A stretch of DNA of 64,000 bases from Streptomyces antimycoticus (GCF_005405925.1 NZ_BJHV01000001.1:10416001-10480000), one strand, 5' to 3'; numbered from the stretch's first letter, positions 43,514 through 52,437 are shown. The notes: generated by a model not told the origin, from the sequence alone. Numbers and translations are program-made.

Positions 43514-44578
43514 TCAGGTGGCCTGGGGCAGGCGTCCCAGCGCGGTATGCGCCTCAGCCATGATCCTCTCGACCAACTCCGCGCATGACGGCAGGTCTTC
43601 GATGAGGCCCGCGACCTGTCCCGACGCCATCACTCCGAGGTCCGTGCGGCCGTCGACCATGGAGGCCCGCAGCAGCATCGGGGTGTTGGCGGCCAGCAGG
43701 ACCTGACTCCAGGTGAGCTCCTTGCCGTGCTTCATGGCCAGACCGTCACGGACCATCCGCGCCCAGCTCAGGCCGGACAGCTTCCTGAAGGACGCGGCGT
43801 GGCGCACGGCGCGCAGCAGCGCCGCCGTCCGGCCGGAACGCTCCAGGGTGTCGACCAGTTCGCTGCGCAGCATCCGGTGGGGGAGTCCGTCCACCTTCGT
43901 GGTGACCGTGACGTCCTGGACCGAGGCTTGGAGATAGCGGGCCTGCACGGCGCGTGGGACGGTGCTGTCCGACGTCAGCAGGAATCGGGTGCCCATCGCC
44001 ACCCCCGCCGCCCCGTAGGCGAGCGCCGCGACCAGGCCACGGCCCTCGAAGAAGCCGCCCGCGGCGACGACGGGGAGGTCCACGGCGTCCACGACCTGGG
44101 GCAGCAGCACGGTGGTGGCGACGTTCCCGGTGTGGCCACCGCCCTCGCCGCCCTGGACGAGCACCGCGTCCGCGCCCCAGGCGGCGACCTTCTCCGCGTG
44201 CCGGCGCGCGCCGATGGACGGGATCACGATGACTCCGGCGTCCTTGAGCCGGGCGATCAGCTCGCGGGAGGGGGCGAGGGCGAACGAGGCGACCCGCACG
44301 CCCTCCTCCACGATGATCCGTACCCGCTCGGCCGCGTCCCCCGCGTCCGCCCGCAGGTTGACCCCGAACGGCGCGTCCGTACGAGATCTGACCTCGCGGA
44401 CCGCCGCCCGCAGCTGATCCGGTGTCATCGTCGCCGAGGCGAGGATGCCCAGCGCACCGGCGTTCGCCGTGGCCGAGACGAGCCGGGGCCCGGCCACCCA
44501 GCCCATGCCCGTCTGGACGATGGGATGGCGGACCCCGACCAGCTTGGTCAGTGGCGTCGCGATCGTGACACCGTTCAT
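43514..44578 (-). CDS. ipdC: IpdC-like flavin reductase (nitronate monooxygenase family)
   Basis: A 354-residue FMN TIM-barrel protein of the nitronate monooxygenase/2-nitropropane dioxygenase family: PIVQTGMGWVAGPRLVSATA, GALGILASATMT, FGVNLRADAGDAAERVR, VIVIPSIGARRHAEKVAAWG, VQGGEGGGHTGNVATTVLLP and GGFFEGRGLVAALAYGAAGV. In the KstR2 regulon IpdC (Rv3553, about 355 residues) is a (5R,7aS)-5-OH-HIC-CoA dehydrogenase acting in steroid C/D-ring degradation. The gene is translationally coupled to ipdB (ATGA, 44575-44578), the same order ipdA-ipdB-ipdC as in mycobacteria, which makes this assignment much more likely than a nitroalkane enzyme. Confidence 0.9.
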   Translation of the reverse strand: MNGVTIATPLTKLVGVRHPIVQTGMGWVAGPRLVSATANAGALGILASATMTPDQLRAAVREVRSRTDAPFGVNLRADAGDAAERVRIIVEEGVRVASFALAPSRELIARLKDAGVIVIPSIGARRHAEKVAAWGADAVLVQGGEGGGHTGNVATTVLLPQVVDAVDLPVVAAGGFFEGRGLVAALAYGAAGVAMGTRFLLTSDSTVPRAVQARYLQASVQDVTVTTKVDGLPHRMLRSELVDTLERSGRTAALLRAVRHAASFRKLSGLSWARMVRDGLAMKHGKELTWSQVLLAANTPMLLRASMVDGRTDLGVMASGQVAGLIEDLPSCAELVERIMAEAHTALGRLPQAT

Positions 44579-45333
44579 GCCCTCACCTCGCGGTCGCGCA
44601 GCTCCTTCGGGTCGAGGACCTCCCGGATCAGGCGCAGTTCCTCCGCCGACGGCATACGGGTGTACGGCACCTCGTCCGGGACGGTCAGCGGGAAACCGGT
44701 GGCCTCTCGCACCTGGTGCACTGTGACGCCGGGATGCACGGAGCACAGCCGCAGGGAGCGGTCGGGCGTGGCGAAGTCCAGCACCGCCAGATCGGTGAGG
44801 ACACGGCGGATCTCGTGGAAGCGCGTCGTCACGGGCTCGGCGGCCGCCGCCCGGTCGTAGCCGACCCCCGAGACCATGTCCACCCGCTCGACGAAGACGC
44901 GTGGCGAGTGCCGGGGGACCCAGTAACTCGTCGGGTTGTTGAGCGTGTTGATGGGGGCCCCGCGTACGCCGAGGAGCTGCCGTCGTGGCTTTGCCCAGTC
45001 GCCGACGCACGAGATGTTCTGGTTGCCGTACCGGTCGAGCTGGCTGGCGCCCATCATGACGTGGCGCCGCCCGCCGGCGACCATCGCCAGGTGCCGACGG
45101 TACGGCAGCCAGCCCTCGGTCACCTGGGAACCGCTGCCCACCGCCGGGACGTCGCCGATCAGCAGCGCCTCACCATCGGTCAGCAGCAGGTCGGGGGAGA
45201 AGGTGAGCTTCGCCAGCCGCGCACCGATCGTGGGCACGATGCCCATCGGGCTCGCCAGGATCTCCCCGTCGCCGCGCCACGCCTCGGCGCAGGCCACCAC
45301 ACAGCATTCGGCCCGGGTCACGCGCTCGCTCAT
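44575..45333 (-). CDS. ipdB: IpdB, beta subunit of the COCHEA-CoA ring hydrolase
   Basis: A 252-residue protein of the CoA-transferase beta-subunit superfamily (ILASPMGIVPTIGARLAKLT, SPDLLLTDGEALLIGD, MMGASQLDRYGNQNISC, VDMVSGVGYDRAAAA, CSVHPGVTVHQVREATGF). IpdAB looks like a CoA-transferase but opens the last steroid ring by hydrolysing COCHEA-CoA. The segment GASQLDRYGN, where ordinary transferases place a catalytic Glu, has no Glu, in line with that altered activity. It overlaps ipdA by ATGA at 45330-45333 and ipdC by ATGA at 44575-44578. Confidence 0.92.
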   Translation of the reverse strand: MSERVTRAECCVVACAEAWRGDGEILASPMGIVPTIGARLAKLTFSPDLLLTDGEALLIGDVPAVGSGSQVTEGWLPYRRHLAMVAGGRRHVMMGASQLDRYGNQNISCVGDWAKPRRQLLGVRGAPINTLNNPTSYWVPRHSPRVFVERVDMVSGVGYDRAAAAEPVTTRFHEIRRVLTDLAVLDFATPDRSLRLCSVHPGVTVHQVREATGFPLTVPDEVPYTRMPSAEELRLIREVLDPKELRDREVRA

Positions 45334-46178
45334 GTGGCCTCCTTGGCGAACGCCGCGACGGCGGCCTGATAGGTGTCCTCGTCTCCTGACAGGAACTGCT
45401 CGGTGAAACGTCGCCACTCCTCGGGAGCGGTGGCGGCTTGTGCGTAGGCTCGCTGGAAAGCCTCGTCGCGGTCGTAGTCAGGGGCGCATGAGGTGAAGTG
45501 CGCGCCGCCCGGAGCCTCGACCACTCCGTTGATGTACGCCCGGGAGACCAGCAGGGTCTGGGGGCCGTGTTCCGCTTGCAACTCCGCGCTGTCCACAATC
45601 CGTTCACAGGAGAGATACGCCTGGTCCGCGGCCTCGCAGAACAGGTCGTCGAAGTAGGGATCGGGCCCGAGGTACTGGCCGTTGCCCCGCGCGTCGGCCC
45701 GGTTGAGGTGGACGAGCGCGGCATCCAGGCGCAGTGCCGGGACGGCGACGAGTTCCTCGCCGTCGCCGTACGGGGAGCGCACCGTGCGCAGCTGCGGGTT
45801 GACCCTCATCACATCCGAGCCGAGGCCCGCCCGGATCGGAATGAACGGCAGACGGTGCCCGGCCGCGGTCAGCCCCCACATGAACATCGCCTCGTCCAGC
45901 TCCGTCATCTCGAACGCACCCCGCTCCCGGGCGGAGCGGAAGTGCGGCTCGAGGGGTATGGAGTCGAGCGTGACGAACGCCGCGATCAGCTTGCGGATTT
46001 TCCCGGCAGCGGCCAGCAGGCCGACGTCCGGGCCGCCATAGGAGACAACGGTCAGATCGGCGATGTCCGAGCGCAGGAGGGCCCGTATGAGAGCCATGGG
46101 TTTGCGCCGCGATCCCCAGCCGCCGATGCCGATCGTCATGCCGGTCTCCAAGCGGGCGACGACCTCATCGGCGGTCAT
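45330..46178 (-). CDS. ipdA: IpdA, alpha subunit of the COCHEA-CoA ring hydrolase
   Basis: A 282-residue CoA-transferase alpha-subunit-like protein: TGMTIGIGGWGSRRKPMAL, TVVSYGGPDVGLLAAAGK, FEMTELDEAMFMWGLTAAG, IPIRAGLGSDVMRVNPQLR, ALVHLNRADARGNGQYLG. The ELDE region carries the acidic residue expected for IpdA catalysis (from memory of the family; not checked by alignment). Together with IpdB it hydrolyses the remaining steroid ring. I start at ATG 46178 because AGGGAC lies 8 bases upstream; TTG 46196, overlapping the EchA20 stop, is possible. Confidence 0.92.
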   Translation of the reverse strand: MTADEVVARLETGMTIGIGGWGSRRKPMALIRALLRSDIADLTVVSYGGPDVGLLAAAGKIRKLIAAFVTLDSIPLEPHFRSARERGAFEMTELDEAMFMWGLTAAGHRLPFIPIRAGLGSDVMRVNPQLRTVRSPYGDGEELVAVPALRLDAALVHLNRADARGNGQYLGPDPYFDDLFCEAADQAYLSCERIVDSAELQAEHGPQTLLVSRAYINGVVEAPGGAHFTSCAPDYDRDEAFQRAYAQAATAPEEWRRFTEQFLSGDEDTYQAAVAAFAKEAT

Positions 46179-46192
46179 GGTCTTGTCCCTGC

Positions 46193-46960
46193 TCAAGACT
46201 GCCCCTCCTCGCCTCTGTCCTCGTCCGCGCCGAAGGCGGCGCGGACCCGGTCGGCGACCCCGCTGAGGTTCGCCTCGAAGGTGAAGCCCTGCTCGAAGCG
46301 GTAGCTGCGCCGGACGTCCACGGGGTCGATGCCGTTGATGGCGGCTTTGGCCAGCCGCAGCAGATATCCGTCCTTGGCGGCGATCTCCCGGGCCAGTTCC
46401 CGGGCCGCACTCCGCAACTCCGCGCGCGGGACGACCTTCCACACCGAGCCGTGCCGATGAAGCTCCTCGGCGGTGGCGGTGCGCGAGGTGTAGTAGAGGG
46501 CGCGCATCAGATGCTGGGGGACCAGCCGTGCCAGATGGGTCGCGGCCCCCAGCGCGCCCCGGTCCAGTTCCGGCAACCCGAAGACCGCGTCCTCGCTCGC
46601 CACGATCGCGTCGGCGTTGCCCGCCAGTCCGATGCCGCCACCGAGGCAGAAGCCCTGTACGGCCGCGATGACCGGGACTTCGCACTCGTACACCGCGGCG
46701 AACGCCTCGAAGCAGCCGCGGTTGGCTCCGATCAGGGCACCGTGGCCGTCGTCGCGCTGCATTTCCTTGATGTCGACGCCCGCGTTGAATCCGCGTCCAA
46801 CGGCGGTGAGCACGACGCACCGCACGCCGGGGTCCCGGCCCGTCACACGTATCGCGTCGGCCAGGTCGTACCAGCCCCGCACGGGCAGGGCGTTGACGGG
46901 CGGAAAGTCGACGGTGACAACGGCGACGCCCTTTTCCGTCTCGGAGGTGGAGACACCCAT
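46193..46960 (-). CDS. echA20: EchA20-like (7aS)-HIEC-CoA ring hydrolase
   Basis: A 255-residue crotonase-family protein: VVTVDFPPVNALPVRGWYDL, CVVLTAVGRGFNAGVDIKEM, AVQGFCLGGGIGLAGNADAI, AVFGLPELDRGALGAATHLA and a C-terminal RSYRFEQGFTFEANLSG typical of this subgroup. EchA20 (Rv3550) opens steroid ring D by hydrolysis of (7aS)-HIEC-CoA and sits directly upstream of ipdA in mycobacteria, exactly as here. Start ATG 46960, about 20 bases downstream of operator B. The first gene of the leftward echA20-ipdA-ipdB-ipdC operon. Confidence 0.92.
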   Translation of the reverse strand: MGVSTSETEKGVAVVTVDFPPVNALPVRGWYDLADAIRVTGRDPGVRCVVLTAVGRGFNAGVDIKEMQRDDGHGALIGANRGCFEAFAAVYECEVPVIAAVQGFCLGGGIGLAGNADAIVASEDAVFGLPELDRGALGAATHLARLVPQHLMRALYYTSRTATAEELHRHGSVWKVVPRAELRSAARELAREIAAKDGYLLRLAKAAINGIDPVDVRRSYRFEQGFTFEANLSGVADRVRAAFGADEDRGEEGQS

Positions 46961-46979
46961 GAGCGCATCAGCTACCTTT

Positions 46980-47004
46980 CTACCAAGCATTTGTTAGGTA
47001 CGGT
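46980..47004. promoter_or_regulatory. KstR2-like operator B with divergent promoters
   Basis: CTACCAAGCATTTGTTAGG at 46980-46998 has the core ACCAAGCATTTGTT, matching AnCAAGnnCTTGnT with one mismatch and aligning with operator A over 19 bases. TACGGT at 46999-47004 is a suitable -10 for the rightward SDR genes. EchA20 starts 20 bases to the left. It therefore controls echA20-ipdABC leftward and the two SDR genes rightward. Confidence 0.75.
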
Positions 47005-47033
47005 AGCAGTGGATCGCATACAGCGGGAGGTTC

Positions 47034-47819
47034 ATGGTGAGCGTGGCTTGCGACCTGTCGGGCCGGGTCGCCGTAGTGACCGGCGGCACCCGGGGCGTGG
47101 GCGCGGGGATCGCGCGGGCCTTCCTCGAAGCGGGCGCCGAGGTCGTGGTCTGCGCGCGCAGAACCCCGGACGCGACGGTGGAGGCGGATGGCCGCACGGC
47201 CCGATTCCTCCCCGTCGACCTGCGCGATCCGGAAGCCGTGAGGGAACTTTTCGCCCGGGTGGCCGCCGACCACGGACGGCTGGACAGCCTCGTCAACAAC
47301 GCCGGGGGCACCCCGTTCCGGACACTGGGCAACGGCGGGCCCGAGCGGCACGCCCGGGTGATCGAGCTGAACCTGCTCGCCCCGCTGACCGCCTCCCTGG
47401 CCGCGTACGAGGTGATGGGCCGCCAGGCGGCAGGCGGTTCGATCACCATGATCGGCAGCGTCAGCGGCACCCGCCCCTCCCCGGGCACCGCCGCCTACGG
47501 CGCAGCCAAAGCGGGACTGGAGAGCCTCGCCCGCTCCATGGCCGTGGAGTGGGCACCGACCATACGGATCAACACGCTCGTCCTCGGCATGGTCCGCACC
47601 GAACTCACCCCTCTGCACTACGGAGACGAGGCGGGCGTCGCCGCCGTCGGCCGCACCGTGCCGCTCGGACGCCTCGCGGAGCCTTCCGAGGTCGGCGACG
47701 CCTGCGTCTTCCTCGCCTCGGACCGCGCCGCGTACATCTCCGGCGCGAGCCTGCTCGTCCACGGCGGCGGGGAACGCCCCGCCTTCCTCGACGCCGCCAC
47801 AGCCAACAAGGAGACTTGA
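47034..47819 (+). CDS. Short-chain dehydrogenase (Rv3549c-like)
   Basis: A 261-residue SDR: VAVVTGGTRGVGAGIARAFL, VVCARRTPDATVE (basic residue pair after strand 2), SLVNNAGGTPFRTLG, catalytic Ser in ITMIGSVSGTRPSPG and YGAAKAGLESL. Its position divergent from echA20 and its length match Rv3549c (about 259 residues, from memory), which belongs to the KstR2 regulon. A hydroxyl oxidation on a C/D-ring CoA intermediate is the expected role. Start ATG 47034, with GGGAGG at 47025-47030. The next SDR follows 2 bases after its stop. Confidence 0.9.
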   Translation: MVSVACDLSGRVAVVTGGTRGVGAGIARAFLEAGAEVVVCARRTPDATVEADGRTARFLPVDLRDPEAVRELFARVAADHGRLDSLVNNAGGTPFRTLGNGGPERHARVIELNLLAPLTASLAAYEVMGRQAAGGSITMIGSVSGTRPSPGTAAYGAAKAGLESLARSMAVEWAPTIRINTLVLGMVRTELTPLHYGDEAGVAAVGRTVPLGRLAEPSEVGDACVFLASDRAAYISGASLLVHGGGERPAFLDAATANKET

Positions 47820-47821
47820 AG

Positions 47822-48733
47822 ATGACCGGAATCTGCTCCGGACGCGTCGCGGTCGTCACCGGGGCCGGCCGCGGACTCGGCCGGGCCCACGCCCTCGCGC
47901 TCGCCGCCGAGGGAGCGAAGGTGGTGGTCAACGATCTCGGTGTGGGACTGGACGGCGCCGCGGAGACGGACGGTCCGGCCCAGCGGGTCGTGGACGAGAT
48001 CAGGGCCCTGGGCGGTGAGGCGGTCGCACATGGCGGTGACATCGCGACGACCGACGGCGCCGCCTCGCTGGTCACGACCGCCCTGGAGGCATTCGGGCGG
48101 CTCGACACCCTGGTCAACAACGCCGGGTTCCTCCGCGACCGGATGCTCGTCAATCTGGACGAGGACGACTGGGACGCCGTCATGCGGGTCCACCTCAAGG
48201 GCCACTTCCTGCCGCTCAAACACGCCGCCGAACACTGGCGCGCCGAGGCGAAGGGCGGCCGGACGCCCCAGGCGCGGGTCGTCACCACCAGCTCGGGCGC
48301 CGGCCTGCTCGGCAGTGTCGGTCAGGGCAACTACTCCGCCGCGAAGGCCGGAATCATCGGCCTCACGCTCGTCGCCGCCGCCGAGATGGGCCGGTACGGC
48401 ATACAGGTCAACGCCATCGCCCCGGCCGCGCGCACCCGCATGACCGAGCACACCTTCGCCGAGACGATGGCGGCGCCGGGCGAGGGCGGATTCGACGCGA
48501 TGGCCCCGGAGAACGTCTCCCCGCTGGTCGTCTGGCTGGGCTCAGCCGCCTCCACAGGGGTCACCGGACGTGTCTTCGAGGTGGAGGGCGGCCGGATCAC
48601 CGTCATGGAGGGCTGGCGGCCCGGACCGACCGCCGACAAAGGGGCCCGATGGAGTCCGGCGGAGGCGGGCGGGGCGGCGCTGGGGCTGCTCGCCGCCTCG
48701 GAAACCCCACGGCCGGTCTATGGCACCCGATGA
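47822..48733 (+). CDS. Short-chain dehydrogenase (Rv3548c-like)
   Basis: A 303-residue SDR of the longer peroxisomal-MFE type: VAVVTGAGRGLGRAHALAL, VVVNDLGVGLDGAAETDG (Asp favouring NAD), TLVNNAGFLRDRMLVNL, catalytic Ser in VVTTSSGAGLLGSVGQ and NYSAAKAGIIGL, with a C-terminal extension. Length and order match Rv3548c (about 304 residues, from memory). It would oxidise a 3-hydroxyacyl-CoA. Start ATG 47822, with AAGGAGA at 47808-47814. It is followed by a thiolase relic in the same direction. Confidence 0.92.
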   Translation: MTGICSGRVAVVTGAGRGLGRAHALALAAEGAKVVVNDLGVGLDGAAETDGPAQRVVDEIRALGGEAVAHGGDIATTDGAASLVTTALEAFGRLDTLVNNAGFLRDRMLVNLDEDDWDAVMRVHLKGHFLPLKHAAEHWRAEAKGGRTPQARVVTTSSGAGLLGSVGQGNYSAAKAGIIGLTLVAAAEMGRYGIQVNAIAPAARTRMTEHTFAETMAAPGEGGFDAMAPENVSPLVVWLGSAASTGVTGRVFEVEGGRITVMEGWRPGPTADKGARWSPAEAGGAALGLLAASETPRPVYGTR

Positions 48734-48784
48734 CCGGTCCGCGGCCGATCGGCGCTCATGGCGCGTCGGTGAGCGGAGCCCGGC

Positions 48785-49099
48785 TTGGACCCTGAGGTGG
48801 GCGCGGTGCGCGACGCTCGGCGGCGCGGCGGCACGCTCGGTGTGCCGGATCTCGCGCTTTTCGAGATCCATGAGGAGTCGGCCGGAGTCGCGGCCGAGGC
48901 CGCGAGAACACTGGGCGTCCCCTTGGGGCGGGTCAAGGTGAACGGCGGGGCGCCGGCTTTCGGGCATGTGGTCGGCATGTCGGGTGCGCGCATGGTGCTG
49001 ACGCCGGCCTACGAGCTGCGGCGGCGCGGCGGCGGTACCGGCGGGGTGGCCGTCCCCGCGGACGACGGGCAGCACGAGGGGCTGTTGATCAATGCGTAG
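48785..49099 (+). pseudogene. Thiolase C-terminal remnant
   Basis: About 104 codons of the C-terminal thiolase domain: DLALFEIHEESAGVAAEAA (normally EINEAFA), VKVNGGAPAFGHVVGMSGAR (normally NGGAIALGHPxGxSGAR) and GVAVPADDGQHEGLLI (normally ALCGGGGQ). The His of GHV is kept, but the essential Cys of CGGGGQ is replaced, as is the Asn of NEAF. The N-terminal two thirds, including the nucleophile Cys, are absent. It cannot work as a thiolase. It probably marks a former steroid or fatty-acid thiolase of this cluster, replaced by FadA6. Confidence 0.75.
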
Positions 49100-49127
49100 G
49101 CGCGGCGGCGACACACAGGAGAATCGG

Positions 49128-49898
49128 ATGCGGGACTTCGACGGTCGACCGGGTGCGGCCGTGATCGCTGGTGCCACGGGTGGCATCGGAGCCGCCATCA
49201 CCCGCATGCTGGCCGGGCGCGGCAGCCATGTGGCACTGACGTACCGGAAGAACGCCCAGGCCGGGGCTGCCCTGGTCGCGGAGGCCGAGGCGACGGGCGT
49301 CCGAGCGGCCGCCTGGCCGCTGGACCTGTCGGACGCCGACGCGACGGCGCGCTTTCTGGACGAGGCCGCGGACCGCTTCGACGGCATCCACACGCTCGTC
49401 TACGCGGCTGGTCCGCATGTGCCCATGGTGCATCTGAGCCGGGTGACGCCGGACCGGTTCCGGCAGCAGATCGAGGCGGACGCGATCGCCTTCTTCAACC
49501 TGGTGCGGCCGGCCCTGCCGCGGCTGCGCGCGACCAGGGGCGGCATCGTCGCGGTCACCACGGCCGCCACCCGTCGATTCCCGGTCCGGGACGGCCTTTC
49601 CGCCGGGCCGAAGGGGGCCGTTGAAGCGCTGGTACGGGGATTCGCCGCGGAGGAGGGCCGGTTCGGGGTGCGTGCCAACTGTGTGGGCCCCGGAATGCTG
49701 CTCGACGGAATGGCCGCCCGGCTGATCGGTTCGGGCGACCTGGACGAACGGGCCATGGAGGTCGCCCGCGGCAACATCCCCCTGCGGCGGTTCGGATCCG
49801 CGAGCGACATCGCCGAGGCTGTGTGCTTCCTGGCCTCCGACCGAGCCGGTTTCATCTCCGGTCAGATGCTCGACGTCGACGGAGGTTACGGGGTGTGA
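49128..49898 (+). CDS. Short-chain dehydrogenase/reductase
   Basis: A 256-residue SDR: AAVIAGATGGIGAAITRMLA as cofactor motif, VALTYRKNAQAGAALVAEA (Arg-Lys, suggesting NADP), HTLVYAAGPHVPMVHL, catalytic region IVAVTTAATRRFPVRDGLSA and, in place of YxxxK, SAGPKGAVEALVRGFA. The Tyr of the usual Tyr-x-x-x-Lys is therefore Ser or Ala, and the catalytic Ser is Thr. It may have altered or lost activity. Start ATG 49128, with CAGGAGA upstream. It lies at the edge of the KstR2-like cluster, followed by relics. Confidence 0.85.
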   Translation: MRDFDGRPGAAVIAGATGGIGAAITRMLAGRGSHVALTYRKNAQAGAALVAEAEATGVRAAAWPLDLSDADATARFLDEAADRFDGIHTLVYAAGPHVPMVHLSRVTPDRFRQQIEADAIAFFNLVRPALPRLRATRGGIVAVTTAATRRFPVRDGLSAGPKGAVEALVRGFAAEEGRFGVRANCVGPGMLLDGMAARLIGSGDLDERAMEVARGNIPLRRFGSASDIAEAVCFLASDRAGFISGQMLDVDGGYGV

Positions 49899-50256
49899 GG
49901 CGGCGCGTCCCGGCTGAAGAGGAAGACCCGCTTGATGTGGCCTCCGACTCTTCACACCGGGAGGCGGTCGAGCGGGTTCTCGAGATCACCGGCGCAAATC
50001 TGAGCGCGGTGCTGCACAACGCGGGCCAAACCACGACGGGGTTCTTCGAGGACCTGTCCGGCGAGCCATGTCGGCACATCCTCGAAACGCATCTGATAGG
50101 CGCGATGGATCTCACCCGCCGCCTCCTGCCCGCCCTGAGGAACAACGGATCCGGGCGGATCGAGGTGATCTCCAGCAACGTGGTCAACGTTCCGCATCCG
50201 ACGTTCTCGGTCTGCGCGGCGGCGACGTGGGCGCTGGAAGGCTCGTGCGAGGCCCA
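49895..50256 (+). pseudogene. Truncated short-chain dehydrogenase
   Basis: An SDR middle portion: LDVASDSSHREAVERVLE, LSAVLHNAGQTTTGFFEDL, HILETHLIGAMDLTRRLLPA, IEVISSNVVNVPHPTF and AAATWALEGSCEAQ. The N-terminal glycine-rich cofactor motif is missing, and the usual YxxSK before WALEG reads CAAAT, so both Tyr and Lys are gone. Similarity stops at about 50256, just before the recombinase relic begins, so the 3' end was probably lost when that element entered. Confidence 0.75.
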
Positions 50257-50276
50257 GGTTCTGTATCCAGTGACTG

Positions 50277-52043
50277 TTGTTGCACAACGTCGTTGTCGTT
50301 CTCGTGGGGGAGAACGGTGCTCGATGTTGGCAGGTACACCGCTATGACATCGGCCTGTCCTTCGACGGGCTCGATGAGCTGCTGCCCGGCGTCGGAGCGG
50401 GTCTGGCGGCACGGGCCCGGACCTTGGGTGTACGGGACGGACAGCGGTTCCTGATCGGGCCGGACGGTCGGCCGGACCTTCGGGTCAACGCCTGCCTGGG
50501 GTCGGCGAAGTGGCGCAACCTCGCCGAGCGGACGTACAGGGACTACACGTACTCGGTCGGGGTGTGGTTGAACTACCTACTGCGGGTGCAGGTCAACTGG
50601 TGGGATGCGGCCGAGGACGACGCGGAGGAGTTCCTGTTCCGGAGGGTGACCGACCCGGCGGACGCCGAGCGGGTGCAGACGAACTCATTCACCCGCGACC
50701 TCGCGGGACTGAAGAAGTTCTACCGCTGGATGAGCCGCCACCGCGTCGCGAACCCCTTCGACGACTTCGATGCTCCGCGGGCGATCCGCAGCGAGGACGT
50801 CAAGTGGCTCGACGCCCGCGGCTACAAGCGGTGGCTGGACCTGGGCATTCGCGGCATGGATCTGTCCAGGCGCCCGGACCGGTGGTGGCGGGGTCGCAAC
50901 GAACAGCGCGATGTGGCGTTCTGCGACGGCCTCTACGGCACCGGTCTGCGGGTGTCGGAGTGGGCGAGCGTGGTGTTTCCGTAGCTGCCGCCCTTCGACC
51001 GCCGCCGCGGCTACTACACCTTGGAGCTGGCCGACGCCTGCGCCAAGGGCGGGTACGGACACCCGTACTGGGTGCGCCGCGCGGTGATGAAGTCCCTGCT
51101 GTCCTACGGCGAGTGCGCTCGCGCGGCCGCGGTGCGGCGGGCCTAACAGTAGGCCGCGGGCCGCTACGAGCGGGTGACCGGGCTGCGGCTGGTCCTGGCG
51201 ACTCAGGGGTCGGAGTCGGTGACCTTCCGAGGCGCTCACGGCGGCACCGAGACGCGGCCGTGGAACGAGGTCGGGCCCCGCACCCGGCTGCGGCTGTTCC
51301 GCCGGACTGAGCAGGGCCTGGAGCCGGTGGCACTCTGGCTCAACGAGGACGGCCTGCCGCGCGACGGGCGGGGCTGGGAGGACACCTTCGACGTCGCGAA
51401 CGAGCGCATCCAGAACCTGGGCCTGGAGCACTTCACCTGCACCGCCCACATGCTCAGCTGGCCAATCTCCTCGGCGAGCACGACGAGACGGCCGTCGCTG
51501 ACGCGCGGCGCGACGCCACCGACGCCGACCGCCCGCTACCGGGTGACGGCGGCCAGCCGCGAGTTCGCCGGCCGCGTCCTGACCAGCGACCGCCAGGCCC
51601 GCGATCTCCTCGGTGACCCGCGCCTGTAGATCCACCACGGCCAGGGCATGACCTGCGTCCTCAACCCGGCCACCGCCGCCTGCCAGCTGAGAGGGGCCGC
51701 GGACGACCCGATGGTGACCCCGGACCTCGACGACTGCCGCCCCAAGTGCCCGAACATCGCGCGCACCGACCGCGACATCGAGCACGTCCGCCAGTAGGCC
51801 GCCGAACTTACGGAGACCGTCGCCGACCCGCTCGCGCCCCCGATCCGGCATGAACGCGATCGGCACGAGCTCGCACGACTGGAGCAGATCATCGAGGCCC
51901 ACCAGCAAGGAGCCGCCACCCCATGGGAGCGCCTGGACCGGGCAGCCGCCACCCTTGACCGGCCGGTGCGCCAGGTCCTGAGCGGAGCACACAGGCCCGG
52001 TCCGGCTCCGACCGGACAGGCCCTCGGCGCGGCTCCCCAACGG
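50277..52043 (+). pseudogene. Decayed tyrosine-recombinase (Tn554/TnpB-like integrase) gene
   Basis: The region 50277-50984 encodes the N-terminal part of a phage-type integrase: WRNLAERTYRDYTYSVGVWL (SAM-like DNA-binding domain), FTRDLAGLKKFYRWM, DVAFCDGLYGTGLRVSEW with the first catalytic Arg. It is cut by TAG at 50982-50984 and continues in the same frame to TAA at 51144-51146. It goes on with RLRLFRRTEQGLEPVALWLNEDG and HFTCTAHMLSW, where the HxLRH motif is damaged and the frame shifts. Further pieces (TCVLNPATAACQ, DDCRPKCPNIARTDRDIEHV with Cys pairs) follow, interrupted by more stops. At least three stops and one shift make it a true relic. Confidence 0.8.
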
Positions 52044-52057
52044 TGCGGCGGGTGCCC

Positions 52058-52258
52058 ATGAGCCGGCCTGCCTCCGCGTCGAAGCGGCCGTACGCGTACA
52101 ACGAGGAGACGCGCACGGCCACCTGCCGCGCCTGGCACAGGGCGGAGTTCAACCTCCTGCCGGAGGAGGCCGGACCGTGGTATGCCGGGCATCAGGCCCG
52201 GTGCCCCGGTACGCCCGCGCCGCGCCAGGAGGCTGACGTCCTGCCGCGCACCCGGTGA
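52058..52258 (+). CDS. Small hypothetical protein
   Basis: A 66-residue frame (RPYAYNEETRTATCRAWHR...AGHQARCPGTP) with good codon quality, one His and two Cys, and no family I recognise. The start is ATG 52058 without a strong ribosome binding site. It lies between two relics (recombinase and phosphotransferase stub), so it could be accessory cargo of the decayed element or itself a fragment. Confidence 0.35.
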   Translation: MSRPASASKRPYAYNEETRTATCRAWHRAEFNLLPEEAGPWYAGHQARCPGTPAPRQEADVLPRTR

Positions 52259-52373
52259 CTGGCCGGACTCCTTCGCCGCCGCGATGGGCAGCGGTCTGCT
52301 TGCCCCGGATGAGCGGAGGCGGGGCCACCGCCGGTCCTGAACTTCACCTGGCGTCCTGGCAGGAGGCTGGACC

Positions 52374-52437
52374 ATGAACAATGAGGACATCCAGGACGAG
52401 GTGCCGTTGGCCGGCGGGCGCATCACCCCCCCGGGTC
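52374..52437 (+). pseudogene. 5' stub of an APH-type phosphotransferase gene
   Basis: ATG 52374 (AGGAGG at 52361-52366) opens MNNEDIQDEVPLAGGRITP. The EVPLAGGRxTxG string is the characteristic N-terminus of an actinobacterial aminoglycoside-phosphotransferase-like family. After a run of seven C the similarity ends, and the stop codon of the convergent desaturase lies at 52438-52440. Only about 20 codons remain, so the rest was lost by a rearrangement that brought in the desaturase locus. Confidence 0.55.

Noticed and set aside
43514..44578. Reading the nitronate monooxygenase-family gene as a nitroalkane detoxification enzyme
   Set aside because: Its coupling to ipdA and ipdB and the neighbouring echA20 and fadA6 make the steroid role (IpdC) much more likely.
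44575..46178. Reading the two-subunit CoA-transferase-like pair as 3-oxoadipate or glutaconate CoA-transferase
   Set aside because: No Glu is seen where the beta subunit of true transferases has its catalytic residue, and the context is the KstR2-like cluster.
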